Below are positions 54,401 through 63,890 of a stretch of 64,000 nucleotides of DNA, piece by piece. The position numbers and the translations under genes are program-made. The stretch's first letter is position 1; the number at the start of each line of letters is the position of its first letter. A model generated the notes under the pieces. That model saw only the letters and a list, made by a program, of their open reading frames with translations, searched no databases and had not been told where the DNA came from. The DNA is taken from contig NZ_JAHXDN010000004.1 in the NCBI RefSeq assembly GCF_019375555.1, positions 434,001 to 498,000 on the forward strand, read 5' to 3'. The DNA is from Roseobacter insulae. GTDB lineage: Bacteria > Pseudomonadota > Alphaproteobacteria > Rhodobacterales > Rhodobacteraceae.

Positions 54401-56179
54401 ATGAAAATGACCACCGAAGAAGCCTTTGTAAAAACACTCCAGATGCATGGTATCGACAATGCGTTTGGGATCATCGGCTCGGCTATGATGCCCATCTCCG
54501 ACATCTTCCCGGATGCGGGCATCAAATTCTGGGACTGCGCCCATGAAACATCCGGCGGCATGATGGCGGACGGCTTCACCCGCGCCACCGGCAAGATGTG
54601 CATGATGATTGCGCAGAACGGCCCCGGTATCACCAACTTCGTGACGGCTGTGAAAACCGCCTACTGGAACCACACGCCGGTTCTGCTGGTCACACCGCAG
54701 GCGGCCAACAAGACCATCGGTCAGGGCGGCTTCCAGGAAATGGAACAGATGAACCTTTTCGCCGATTGTGTGGCCTATCAGGAAGAAGTGCGTGACCCGT
54801 CGCGCATCGCGGAAACCCTTAACCGCGTGATCATGCAGGCCAAGCGCGCTTCCGCGCCCGCGCAGATCAACATCCCGCGTGACTTCTGGACGCAGGTGGT
54901 CGATATCGAACTGCCGGCAATCGTGGACTTCGAATTGCCACAGGGCGGCGATGCCGCTGTTGCAAGTGCGGCCGAGCTGCTGAGCAACGCGAAGTTCCCC
55001 GTCATCCTGAACGGGGCAGGCGCTGTGCTGTCCAAGGGCGGGATCGAGGCCTCCAAAGTACTGGCTGAGCGTCTCGACGCACCGGTCTGCGTCGGTTACC
55101 AGCACAACGACGCCTTCCCCGGCAATCACCCGCTTTTTGCAGGCCCGCTGGGATACAACGGCTCCAAGGCCGGGATGCAGCTGATCTCCAAGGCAGACGT
55201 GGTTCTTTGCCTCGGTACCCGCCTCAACCCTTTCTCCACCCTGCCGGGCTACGGCATCGATTACTGGCCGACGGATGCCAAGATCATCCAGGTGGACATC
55301 AACCCCGACCGCATCGGCCTGACCAAGAAAGTGACCGTGGGCATCGTGGGCGATGCGGCAAAGGTGGCCAAGGGCATCACCGCACAGCTCTCCGACGACG
55401 CGGGCGATACCAACCGCGACGAGCGCAAGAACACCATCGCCAAGACCAAATCGGCATGGGCGCAGGAACTGACCTCCCTGAACGAAGAGCAGGACGACCC
55501 CGGCACCGACTGGAACGTGCGGGCACGTGCCGCCAAGCCGGACTGGATGAGCCCGCGCATGGCATGGCGCGCCATCCAGGCCGCCCTGCCGGTCGAGGCG
55601 ATCATCTCGTCTGACATCGGCAACAACTGCGCGATCGGCAACGCCTATCCGTCGTTCAACGAGAGCCGCAAGTATCTCGCCCCCGGCCTCTTTGGCCCCT
55701 GCGGCTACGGCCTGCCCTCCATCGTCGGTGCCAAAATCGGCCAGCCGAACACGCCGGTTGTGGGTTTCGCCGGTGATGGCGCCTTCGGGATCTCCGTCAA
55801 TGAACTGACAGCGATCGGCCGCGGCGACTGGCCGGCGATCACCCAGATCGTTTTCCGCAACTACCAGTGGGGCGCTGAAAAGCGGAATTCGACCCTTTGG
55901 TTCGACGACAACTTCGTCGGCACCGAGCTGGACGAGGATGTCTCTTACGCCGGTATCGCGACTGCCTGCGGCCTCAAGGGTGTCGTTGCCCGCACGCAGG
56001 AAGAGCTGACTGCCGCGCTCGATCAGGCGATCAAGGATCAGATGGAAAACGGAGTGACCACCCTGATCGAGGCGATGATCAACCAGGAACTCGGCGATCC
56101 GTTCCGCCGCGATGCGATGAAGAAACCGGTTCAGGTTGCAGGCATCAGCAAGGACGACATGCGCGCGCAAGTCGTATAA
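54401..56179 (+). CDS. xsc: sulfoacetaldehyde acetyltransferase
   Basis: A 592-aa thiamine diphosphate enzyme that cleaves sulfoacetaldehyde with phosphate to acetyl phosphate and sulfite. It starts MKMTTEEAFVKTLQMHGIDN. The ThDP Glu is in WDCAHETSGGMMADGF, and PVVGFAGDGAFGISVNELTA is the diphosphate-binding GDG motif. QGGFQEMEQMNLFADCV is characteristic of Xsc. It is the first of the xsc-pta-soeABC genes, 70 bp after tauR. Length is normal. Confidence 0.98.
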   Translation: MKMTTEEAFVKTLQMHGIDNAFGIIGSAMMPISDIFPDAGIKFWDCAHETSGGMMADGFTRATGKMCMMIAQNGPGITNFVTAVKTAYWNHTPVLLVTPQAANKTIGQGGFQEMEQMNLFADCVAYQEEVRDPSRIAETLNRVIMQAKRASAPAQINIPRDFWTQVVDIELPAIVDFELPQGGDAAVASAAELLSNAKFPVILNGAGAVLSKGGIEASKVLAERLDAPVCVGYQHNDAFPGNHPLFAGPLGYNGSKAGMQLISKADVVLCLGTRLNPFSTLPGYGIDYWPTDAKIIQVDINPDRIGLTKKVTVGIVGDAAKVAKGITAQLSDDAGDTNRDERKNTIAKTKSAWAQELTSLNEEQDDPGTDWNVRARAAKPDWMSPRMAWRAIQAALPVEAIISSDIGNNCAIGNAYPSFNESRKYLAPGLFGPCGYGLPSIVGAKIGQPNTPVVGFAGDGAFGISVNELTAIGRGDWPAITQIVFRNYQWGAEKRNSTLWFDDNFVGTELDEDVSYAGIATACGLKGVVARTQEELTAALDQAIKDQMENGVTTLIEAMINQELGDPFRRDAMKKPVQVAGISKDDMRAQVV

Positions 56180-56223
56180 CAGGGGGTGCACAACCGCATC
56201 TTCATAAACCAAGGGATCAGGCC

Positions 56224-57222
56224 ATGAGCGTATTGCGCGAACTCTCGAAACGCGCCAGCGCCCGGCCTGCTCACATCGTAATGAGCGAAGGCGGCGATCC
56301 CCGGATCGTCGCCGGCGCCCTTGCCGCCGTGACCGCAGGTACCGCCCGCATCACGCTGGTTGGCGCACAAGACGATGTCGCGGCGGCGCTTGTGGCGGCG
56401 GGCACATCCAGCCATCCCAACATTGACATTCAGGACCCGGCGACATCGCCGCTGACGGCGGAATTTGCCGAGGCTTACGTCGCGCTGCGCAAGCACAAGG
56501 GCGTCACGCATGAGATCGCCGAAACACAGGCGCGCGACCCCCTGGTCTTTGCCGCGATGATGGTGCGTCTGGGCCACGCCGATGGTACTGTTGGCGGCGC
56601 TGTGCATACCACCTCCGACACAGTGCGTGCCGCCTTGCAGATTATCGGTAAGGCCAAGGATGCGCCGCTGGTTTCCAGTTTCTTCCTGATGGCGCTGCCG
56701 GAAGGCCATCCCTCCGGTCGCGACGCGATGATCTTTGGGGACTGCGGTCTGGTTATTGAGCCGACCGCCGAGGAACTCGCCGCCATCGCCGTGGCCTCCG
56801 CCGCCTCCTGCAAGCAACTGCTGGGCGTGGAGCCGAAGGTTGCGCTGCTGTCCTTCTCCACCATGGGATCGGCCAGGCATGCCGCTGTGACCAAGGTGAC
56901 CGAGGCGGCCGCTCTGCTGAAAGCCAACCACCCGGACCTCAAAGCGGATGGAGAGCTTCAGTTCGACGCCGCCTTCGTGCCCGAGGTTGCCGCGTCCAAG
57001 GCCAGGGGTTCAGCCGTTGCGGGTCATGCCAACGTGATGATCTTCCCCAACCTCGACGCTGGCAACATCGGCTACAAGATCGCTCAGCGTATCGGTGGCG
57101 CGGATGCCATTGGCCCGACCCTTCAGGGTCTTGCCAAACCTGCCAACGACCTGTCTCGTGGCTGCACCGCGCAGGACGTGACAAACATGATCGCCGTGAC
57201 CACCCTTCAGGTCGCCCGCTAA
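56224..57222 (+). CDS. pta: phosphate acetyltransferase
   Basis: A 332-aa short-type phosphotransacetylase that turns acetyl phosphate from Xsc into acetyl-CoA. It begins MSVLRELSKRASARPAHIVM. Family blocks are DPLVFAAMMVRLGHADGTVG, LLSFSTMGSARHAAV and the C-terminal LAKPANDLSRGCTAQDVTNM. The gene follows xsc by 44 bp and precedes soeA by 16 bp. Confidence 0.97.
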   Translation: MSVLRELSKRASARPAHIVMSEGGDPRIVAGALAAVTAGTARITLVGAQDDVAAALVAAGTSSHPNIDIQDPATSPLTAEFAEAYVALRKHKGVTHEIAETQARDPLVFAAMMVRLGHADGTVGGAVHTTSDTVRAALQIIGKAKDAPLVSSFFLMALPEGHPSGRDAMIFGDCGLVIEPTAEELAAIAVASAASCKQLLGVEPKVALLSFSTMGSARHAAVTKVTEAAALLKANHPDLKADGELQFDAAFVPEVAASKARGSAVAGHANVMIFPNLDAGNIGYKIAQRIGGADAIGPTLQGLAKPANDLSRGCTAQDVTNMIAVTTLQVAR

Positions 57223-57238
57223 CTTCAGGAGCTTTTGC

Positions 57239-60052
57239 ATGAACCAGCCCGTTATCGATCTGAGCCCGAAAGTCTCCGACGAGGTTCGCAAAACAACCTG
57301 TTACATGTGCGCCTGCCGATGCGGCATCAATGTGCATATGAAAGAAGGCAAGGTCGCCTACATAGAAGGCAACAAGGATCACCCGGTCAATCAGGGCGTT
57401 CTCTGCGCCAAGGGCTCGGCGGGCATCATGCAGGTCAACGCCCCTTCACGGCTGCGCGCACCACTGAAACGTGTGGGCCCGCGCGGGTCGGGTGAGTTCG
57501 AAGAGATCAGCTGGGACGAAGCGCTGCAGATTGCTACTGACTGGCTGGAACCTGTGCGCCGCGACAATCCCGAAAAGCTCGCGTTTTTCACCGGGCGCGA
57601 CCAGTCGCAGAGCTTTACGAGCTTCTGGGCGCAAGGGTTCGGCACCCCGAACTACGCGGCACACGGCGGCTTTTGTTCCGTCAACATGGCGGCGGCAGGC
57701 ATTTACACGATGGGCGGCGCGTTCTGGGAATTCGGCCAGCCCGACTGGGACCACACCAAGCTTTTCATGCTCTTTGGCGTGGCCGAAGATCACGACAGCA
57801 ACCCGATCAAGATGGGGATCGGCAAGATCAAGGCGCGTGGCGCCCGCGTGATCGGCGTCAACCCGATCCGCACCGGCTACAACGCGGTGGCCGACGATTG
57901 GGTCGGCATCACGCCGGGCACCGACGGGTTGTTCATTCTGGCAATGGTCCACTGCCTGATGAAAGCCGGCAAGATCGACCTGCATTACCTCGCGCAATAC
58001 ACCAACGCGCCGGTGCTGGTGATCAACAACCCCGGTCAGGCGGACCACGGGCTGCTGATGCGCGATGAGCACGGCAAGGAACTTGTCGTCGACCGCGCCA
58101 CCGGCAAGCTCACCCGCTTCGACCAGCCCGGCGTAAAGCCGGATCTCGCTGCCACCTACGAAAAAGACGGCCGGACCCATCGTCCCGTTTTTCACCAGAT
58201 GGCCGAGATGTATCTGGACGATCAGTATACCCCCGAAGCCGTTGCCGAGCGCTGCGGCATTCCAGCCAAGCGCATTCGCGCGATTGCCGCTGAACTTGCC
58301 CGCGTCGCCTTCGAGGAAGCCTTCGAACTCGACCAGAGTTGGACGGATTTCCGGGGCGAAAAACATGATAAGATGATCGGACGCCCGGTCTCCTTCCATT
58401 CCATGCGCGGGATCTCGGCCCATGCCAACGGGTTCCAGACATGCCGGGCCCTGCACATGCTGCAGATCATCCTCGGCACGGTGGAGGTGCCGGGCGGCTT
58501 CCGCTTCAAACCGCCCTACCCGAAGCCCGCCACGGCACATCCCAAGCCGCATGTTGGCGTCACTCCCGGCGCAGCGCTGAACGGCCCGCACCTGGGTTTC
58601 GTACAGGGGCCGGACGATCTGGCCCTGAAGGACGACGGGACGCCTGCACGTATCGACAAGGCGTTTACCTGGGAAAATCCGATGTCCAGCCACGGGCTGA
58701 TGCATATGGTCATTTCCAATGCCTATGCGGGCGATCCCTACAAGATCGATGTTCTGTTCATGTATATGGCCAACATGTCGTGGAACTCGTCCATGAACAC
58801 CCGCGGCGTGATCGACATGCTCACCGACAAGGACGACAGCGGAAACTACGTGATCCCCAAGATCATCTATTCGGATGCATACAGTTCCGAGATGGTCGCC
58901 TATGCCGACCTGATCCTGCCGGATACCACCTATCTGGAGCGGCACGATTGCATTTCCCTGCTCGATCGTCCGATCTGCGAGGCAGATGCTGCGGCAGATG
59001 CCATCCGCTGGCCGGTCATCGAACCTGACCGCGATGTCAAAGGGTTCCAGTCCGCGCTCTGCGATCTCGGTGCAAAACTCAACCTGCCCGGGTTTGTGAA
59101 CGAGGACGGCAGCCAGAAATACGCCGATTACGGCGATTATATCGTCAATCACGAACGCCGCCCGGGCATTGGGCCGCTTGCGGGTTGGCGGGGGGGCGAC
59201 GGCACGTCCGTAGGACGTGGCGAGGTCAACCCCAACCAGCTCGAAAAATACATCGAGAACGGCGGGTTCTTTGTCGAACACATCCCCGCCGGGTCAAACT
59301 ACTATAAACCGTGGAATGCAGCCTATCAGGACTGGGCGGTGGGTATGGGCCTCTATGACAAACCGATGCCCTATCTCTTCTCGCTCTATGTCGAGCCGAT
59401 GCGGAGATTCCAGCTGGCGGCAGAGGGTCACGGCGACCGGCAACCACCTGACCACCTGCGCGCGCGGATCAGTGAGAAAATGTCGCCCCTGCCGATCTGG
59501 TACTCGTCGGAAGAAGAGAACAAGGCGGAAGAGTTTCCCATCACAGCCCTGACGCAACGTCCGATGGCAATGTACCATTCATGGGGATCGCAAAACGCAT
59601 GGCTGCGGCAACTGCACGGGCACAACCCGCTCTATCTCCCCACCAGACTGATGCGCGAAAATGGCCTTTCGGATGGCGATTGGGCGCGCGTCACCTCACC
59701 GCACGGAGAGATCACGGTGCCGGTGCTGGAAATGGCGGCGCTCAATGAAAACACGATCTGGACCTGGAACGCCATCGGCAAGCGCAAAGGCGCCTGGGCG
59801 CTGGAGGAAAACGCGCCGGAGGCTACGCGCGGCTTCTTGCTGAACCATCTGATACATGAATTGCTGCCGCCCAAGGGCGACGGCCTCCGCTGGGCCAACT
59901 CCGACCCGATCACCGGGCAGGCAGCATGGTTCGACCTCAAGGTCAGAATTGAAAAGGCCGCCCCGGCGACGGAATCGCAACCGGGGTTCGCGCCCATCAA
60001 GTCGCCGGTCGGTCACGGCCCCAAAGATCTGACATGGAAGGTCGGCAAATGA
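57239..60052 (+). CDS. soeA: sulfite dehydrogenase molybdopterin subunit SoeA
   Basis: A 937-aa molybdopterin oxidoreductase of the DMSO-reductase family. The N-terminal [4Fe-4S] ligands lie in CYMCACRCG and GVLCAKGSAG. No twin-arginine signal is visible, in keeping with SoeABC being a cytoplasm-facing complex. AHGGFCSVNMAAAGIYTMGG and SSEMVAYADLILPDTTYLER are typical of the core, with a C-terminal molydopterin dinucleotide-binding domain. It oxidises sulfite released by Xsc to sulfate. It overlaps soeB by 4 bp (ATGA). Confidence 0.96.
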   Translation: MNQPVIDLSPKVSDEVRKTTCYMCACRCGINVHMKEGKVAYIEGNKDHPVNQGVLCAKGSAGIMQVNAPSRLRAPLKRVGPRGSGEFEEISWDEALQIATDWLEPVRRDNPEKLAFFTGRDQSQSFTSFWAQGFGTPNYAAHGGFCSVNMAAAGIYTMGGAFWEFGQPDWDHTKLFMLFGVAEDHDSNPIKMGIGKIKARGARVIGVNPIRTGYNAVADDWVGITPGTDGLFILAMVHCLMKAGKIDLHYLAQYTNAPVLVINNPGQADHGLLMRDEHGKELVVDRATGKLTRFDQPGVKPDLAATYEKDGRTHRPVFHQMAEMYLDDQYTPEAVAERCGIPAKRIRAIAAELARVAFEEAFELDQSWTDFRGEKHDKMIGRPVSFHSMRGISAHANGFQTCRALHMLQIILGTVEVPGGFRFKPPYPKPATAHPKPHVGVTPGAALNGPHLGFVQGPDDLALKDDGTPARIDKAFTWENPMSSHGLMHMVISNAYAGDPYKIDVLFMYMANMSWNSSMNTRGVIDMLTDKDDSGNYVIPKIIYSDAYSSEMVAYADLILPDTTYLERHDCISLLDRPICEADAAADAIRWPVIEPDRDVKGFQSALCDLGAKLNLPGFVNEDGSQKYADYGDYIVNHERRPGIGPLAGWRGGDGTSVGRGEVNPNQLEKYIENGGFFVEHIPAGSNYYKPWNAAYQDWAVGMGLYDKPMPYLFSLYVEPMRRFQLAAEGHGDRQPPDHLRARISEKMSPLPIWYSSEEENKAEEFPITALTQRPMAMYHSWGSQNAWLRQLHGHNPLYLPTRLMRENGLSDGDWARVTSPHGEITVPVLEMAALNENTIWTWNAIGKRKGAWALEENAPEATRGFLLNHLIHELLPPKGDGLRWANSDPITGQAAWFDLKVRIEKAAPATESQPGFAPIKSPVGHGPKDLTWKVGK

Positions 60053-60795
60053 CAACGCTCCCGGCACAGACCGAAAAGAAACTCGGCCTCGTAATTGATC
60101 TCGATACCTGTGTGGGATGCCACGCCTGCGTGATCTCCTGCAAAGGCTGGAACACTGAAAACTACGGCGCACCGCTGTCTGATCAGAACGCCTATGGTGC
60201 CGACAATTCCGGCACCTTCCTGAACCGGGTGCACAGCTTCGAGGTGCAGCCGGATGACGGGGCAGCACAGCTTATTCACTTCCCCAAATCCTGCCTGCAC
60301 TGCGAGGACGCCCCCTGCGTGACCGTCTGCCCCACCGGGGCCAGTTACAAGAGGGTGGAGGATGGCATTGTTCTGGTCAACGAATCCAATTGCATCGGCT
60401 GCGGTCTCTGCGCCTGGGCCTGTCCCTACGGCGCACGTGAACTCGATCAGGCCGAAGGCGTGATGAAGAAATGCACGCTCTGTGTTGATCGCATTTACAA
60501 CGAAAACCTGCCGGAGGAAGACCGCCAGCCCGCCTGCGTGCGTACCTGCCCCGCCGGTGCCCGCCATTTCGGCGATCTTGGCGACGCGACCAGCGACGTC
60601 AGCAAGCTTGTCGCCGAACGCGGCGGCATGGACCTGATGCCAGAACAGGGCACCAAGCCCGTGAACCAGTACCTGCCGCCCCGGCCCAAGGACGATATGC
60701 CAGAATTCGATGTTCTGGCCCCTTTCCTCGCACCCGTCGCAGAAGAGCCGAAGGGCTTCCTCAGCTGGCTTGACAAGACCCTGGAGAAACTCTGA
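60049..60795 (+). CDS. soeB: sulfite dehydrogenase iron-sulfur subunit SoeB
   Basis: A 248-aa electron-transfer protein with four Fe-S ligand sets: DLDTCVGCHACVISCKGWN, SCLHCEDAPCVTVCPTGA, NCIGCGLCAWACPYGA and KCTLCVDRI with CVRTCPAGARHFGD. It passes electrons from SoeA to SoeC. ATG 60049 overlaps the soeA stop; a second ATG five codons upstream is possible. The stop overlaps the soeC start by one base. Confidence 0.96.
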   Translation: MTTLPAQTEKKLGLVIDLDTCVGCHACVISCKGWNTENYGAPLSDQNAYGADNSGTFLNRVHSFEVQPDDGAAQLIHFPKSCLHCEDAPCVTVCPTGASYKRVEDGIVLVNESNCIGCGLCAWACPYGARELDQAEGVMKKCTLCVDRIYNENLPEEDRQPACVRTCPAGARHFGDLGDATSDVSKLVAERGGMDLMPEQGTKPVNQYLPPRPKDDMPEFDVLAPFLAPVAEEPKGFLSWLDKTLEKL

Positions 60796-61667
60796 TGCAC
60801 CCGGCACCTTCCGTTATTTTCTTCACCACCTTCAGCGGCCTGGGCTTCGGGCTCCTGTTCTTTCTGGGCCTTGGATTTCCCGCCGTGACCGGGTGGATGG
60901 CATTTGCCTTCTTCGCCATCGCCTACGCCATGGCCGTCGGTGGCCTGCTGGCGTCAACCTTTCACCTCGGGCGCCCCGAACGTGCAATCAAGGCGTTTAC
61001 GCAATGGCGGTCCAGCTGGCTGAGCCGTGAGGCATGGTGTGCCGTGGGCGCACTTGTCCTCATGGGTCTTTACGCCGCCGGTCTGGTGTTCTTTCAGACC
61101 CGGATCGCGTTTCTGGGCGTCTTGGGTGCGGTACTGTCGCTGGCCACGGTCTTCACCACCTCGATGATCTATACCCAGCTCAAGACCATTCCGCGGTGGC
61201 ACATGACCATCACGCCGGTAAAATTTCTCTCGCTGTCGCTGGCGGGGGGCGCGTTGTTTGCCGGTCAGGTCTCTGTCGCGCTGGTGTTACTGGTTGTCGC
61301 GGGTCTGGTGCAGATCTTCACTTGGGTCGAGGGCGACAAGGCGCTTGCGAATTCCGGCACCGATATGGCGACCGCTACGGGACTGGGAACCATCGGCAGC
61401 GTGCGGGCCTTTGAACCCCCGCACACGGGAACGAACTATCTCCTGCGTGAATTCGTACATGAGATCGGGCGCAAGCACAGCCAGAAGCTGCGCGCGATTT
61501 CATTGCTCCTGATGGTGGTGGTGCCGTTCGTGCTTCTGGTTCTGCCATTTTCACATATCCTGGTTTTGCTGGCGGTAGTCAGCCATGTAGCCGGGGTTTT
61601 GACCGCCCGCTGGCTGTTCTTCGCGGAAGCCGAGCACGTGGTTGGCATCTATTACGGCAAACGCTAA
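60795..61667 (+). CDS. soeC: sulfite dehydrogenase membrane anchor SoeC
   Basis: A 290-aa DmsC/SoeC-type membrane anchor with about eight helices (VIFFTTFSGLGFGLLFFLGL near the N-terminus, AVGALVLMGLYAAGLVFFQT). The AGGLLASTFHLGRPERAIKA-like segment is typical. It takes electrons from SoeB to the quinone pool. It overlaps the soeB stop by one base (TGATG) and the M20 gene by 4 bp in convergent orientation. Confidence 0.95.
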   Translation: MHPAPSVIFFTTFSGLGFGLLFFLGLGFPAVTGWMAFAFFAIAYAMAVGGLLASTFHLGRPERAIKAFTQWRSSWLSREAWCAVGALVLMGLYAAGLVFFQTRIAFLGVLGAVLSLATVFTTSMIYTQLKTIPRWHMTITPVKFLSLSLAGGALFAGQVSVALVLLVVAGLVQIFTWVEGDKALANSGTDMATATGLGTIGSVRAFEPPHTGTNYLLREFVHEIGRKHSQKLRAISLLLMVVVPFVLLVLPFSHILVLLAVVSHVAGVLTARWLFFAEAEHVVGIYYGKR

Positions 61668-62827
61668 AGCGGCAGACGCCTTTCAACGATACGCGCCATG
61701 ATGGATGCGCCGATCGGCAGGATTTCCTCGCCCAGCACGAAACGCGGGTTATGCAGCGGCACTGTGCCGCTGTGCCCGAGGTCGCAATAAGCGCCCGGCA
61801 CGACCTTCAACATGTCTGCGAAGTCCTCCGATCCGGTCTCGGGTGAATTTGCCGTCGACGTATTGCCCTTGCCCACGATGTCCGCTGCCGCTTCCATATA
61901 GGCCTCCGACAGGTCCGCATCATTGACCAGAACGTCGAACACGTTCCGCAGGTCCAGTTCGACCTGCACCTCATGTGCCTGTGCAAACCCCGCGCAGATG
62001 TCCCGCATGCGCGCCGCGGCGATTGCATAGATATCCTCCTTGAAGTAGCGGATGGTGCCTGCAAGATGCGCCTTTTCCGGCACCACGTTATAGGCATTCC
62101 CGGCGTGGATCTGGGTCACCGACAGAACACAGGTTTCCAGTGGATCGATATTGCGGCTGAGGATCGTGTTCAACTGATTGGCAAGCGTCGTTGCGACCAT
62201 CAGGGCATCACGCCCCTCGTGCGGCATGGCCGCATGGCTGCCAAGACCCTGAATGTGAATATCGAAAAACGCGGCACCCGCCAAAGCCGGGCCTTTGCAA
62301 ATACCCACGGTGCCCGGGCGACCGGTCGGGTAGTTGTGCATGCCGTAGATTTCATCGCAGGGGAAGCGCTCGAACAGGCCGTCCGCGATCATCCTTCTGG
62401 CACCGCCGAGACCTTCTTCGGCGGGCTGAAAGATCAAAGCCGCCGTTCCGTCGAAATCGCGCGTGGCCGCCAGATGTTTGGCCGCGCCCAGCAACATCGT
62501 TGTGTGTCCATCGTGCCCGCAGGCGTGCATCACGCCGACGTTTTGGGATCGGTGGTCCAAGCCGCTGTTCTCAACGATGGGCAGCGCATCCATATCCGCG
62601 CGCAGGCCGACGCGGCGGTTGCCCTGCCCCCTGCCACGGATCAGCGCCACGACACCGGTTTCGGCGAGGCCCGAATGAAGCTCATCCACGCCATACCGTG
62701 CCAGCAATTCGGCCACGATACGGCTCGTCCGCTGTTCTTGAAATCCGATCTCGGGATGCGCATGAAAGTCACGAAAGATCGATTCCAGCTCGCCGGTGCT
62801 GTCTGCAATGATCGGTAGAATGTTCAT
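61664..62827 (-). CDS. M20-family amidohydrolase (hippurate hydrolase-like)
   Basis: A 387-aa zinc-dependent amidohydrolase. Metal ligands are visible in MHACGHDGHTTMLLGAAKHL and FQPAEEGLGGARRM, and the dimerisation lid contains GSHAAMPHEGRDALMVATTL. The C-terminal TGSEDFADMLKVVPGAY supplies another ligand. It should remove an acyl or aryl group from an N-acyl amino acid, with substrate unknown. The ATG at 62827 is the conserved start. It precedes dapA in reverse order on the same strand. Confidence 0.93.
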   Translation of the reverse strand: MNILPIIADSTGELESIFRDFHAHPEIGFQEQRTSRIVAELLARYGVDELHSGLAETGVVALIRGRGQGNRRVGLRADMDALPIVENSGLDHRSQNVGVMHACGHDGHTTMLLGAAKHLAATRDFDGTAALIFQPAEEGLGGARRMIADGLFERFPCDEIYGMHNYPTGRPGTVGICKGPALAGAAFFDIHIQGLGSHAAMPHEGRDALMVATTLANQLNTILSRNIDPLETCVLSVTQIHAGNAYNVVPEKAHLAGTIRYFKEDIYAIAAARMRDICAGFAQAHEVQVELDLRNVFDVLVNDADLSEAYMEAAADIVGKGNTSTANSPETGSEDFADMLKVVPGAYCDLGHSGTVPLHNPRFVLGEEILPIGASIMARIVERRLPL

Positions 62828-62903
62828 AATCGCTCCCTTACAACGCAAAACCGTGTCTGCGGCCATGGGCTGTCATGACGTCCTCGCGTGCAATTGAAAG
62901 GGC

Positions 62904-62924
62904 GGGCGGAGATCCCCTCCGCCC
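62904..62924 (-). terminator. Terminator of dapA
   Basis: GGGCGGAG (62904-62911), 5-nt loop, CTCCGCCC (62917-62924) is a perfect 8-bp stem followed on the minus strand by CGCCCTTTCAATTG. It starts 7 bases after the dapA stop. Confidence 0.75.
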
Positions 62925-62931
62925 GATCCGG

Positions 62932-63807
62932 TCAATTTGTCAGGCCGGCATGGCGCAGGCCATCATCGACAAGGCCACGTGTCGCATCGGAGAGGCTGGT
63001 CAGCGGCAGCCGCACTTCATCCGAGCACAGATCGAGGCGCGACATCGCGTATTTCACGCCGACCAAACCCGGTTCGGTAAAGATCGCCTTGTGCAGGGGC
63101 ATCAGACGGTCCTGAATGCTCAGTGCCTTGGCGTAATCACCAGCAAGGCAGGCGGCCTGCATCTCGCTCAGCAGTTTCGGGGCCACGTTGGCGGTCACCG
63201 AAATACAGCCGACACCACCTTGCGCATTGAACCCATGGGCCGTCGCGTCCTCGCCCGAGAGCTGAACGAAATCGGGCCCGCAAGTCAGCCGCTGGTCACT
63301 CACCCGCGCCAAATCGCCCGTGGCATCCTTGACACCGACAATCCGCGGCAGTTTCGCCAGTTCGCCCATCGTCGCCGGTGACATGTCCACGACAGACCTG
63401 CCGGGAATATTGTAGATGATGATGGGAAGCGCACAGCAGTCATGCAAAGCGGTGAAATGCGCGATCAATCCGGTTTGCGTTGGCTTATTGTAATAGGGCG
63501 TTACAACAAGTACGGCGTCGGCACCCACCTTCTCCGCGTGGCGGGCAAGGCGCATGGCTTCGATCGTGTTGTTGGAACCCGCGCCCGCGATTACAGGCAG
63601 TCGCCCGGCTGCAGCCTTGACAACCTCTTCCACCACCGTTTCGTGTTCCCGGTGGGTCAGTGTCGGGCTTTCCCCGGTGGTACCGACCGGTACCAGACCG
63701 TTGCTCCCTTCGCCGATATGCCACTCGACCAGCTTCTTAAGTGTCTCAAGATCCAGCTCGCCGTTCCTGAACGGCGTGACGAGGGCAGGCATTGAGCCTT
63801 TGAACAT
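62932..63807 (-). CDS. dapA: 4-hydroxy-tetrahydrodipicolinate synthase
   Basis: A 291-aa enzyme that condenses pyruvate and aspartate semialdehyde in lysine and diaminopimelate synthesis. It opens [20 protein letters not shown]. The active-site pair GTTGES, the Tyr in [14 protein letters not shown] and the Schiff-base Lys in [12 protein letters not shown] are all present. Length is normal. The ATG at 63807 starts the family N-terminus. It is divergent from an exported protein gene at the window end. Confidence 0.97.
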   Translation of the reverse strand: MFKGSMPALVTPFRNGELDLETLKKLVEWHIGEGSNGLVPVGTTGESPTLTHREHETVVEEVVKAAAGRLPVIAGAGSNNTIEAMRLARHAEKVGADAVLVVTPYYNKPTQTGLIAHFTALHDCCALPIIIYNIPGRSVVDMSPATMGELAKLPRIVGVKDATGDLARVSDQRLTCGPDFVQLSGEDATAHGFNAQGGVGCISVTANVAPKLLSEMQAACLAGDYAKALSIQDRLMPLHKAIFTEPGLVGVKYAMSRLDLCSDEVRLPLTSLSDATRGLVDDGLRHAGLTN

Positions 63808-63890
63808 GTGCACGCTCCTTTTTCCATTTTGGCCGGCAAATGGCCTGAGATTAACCACATTTCAGCAGGATCGTGATTTGATACGCGACC

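Noticed and set aside
54350-56212. Long open frame antisense to xsc
   Set aside because: xsc is certain from its ThDP motifs and context; the opposite frame is a composition effect.
57446-59281. Long open frame antisense to soeA
   Set aside because: The soeA reading frame has the Fe-S and molybdopterin motifs; the opposite frame has none.
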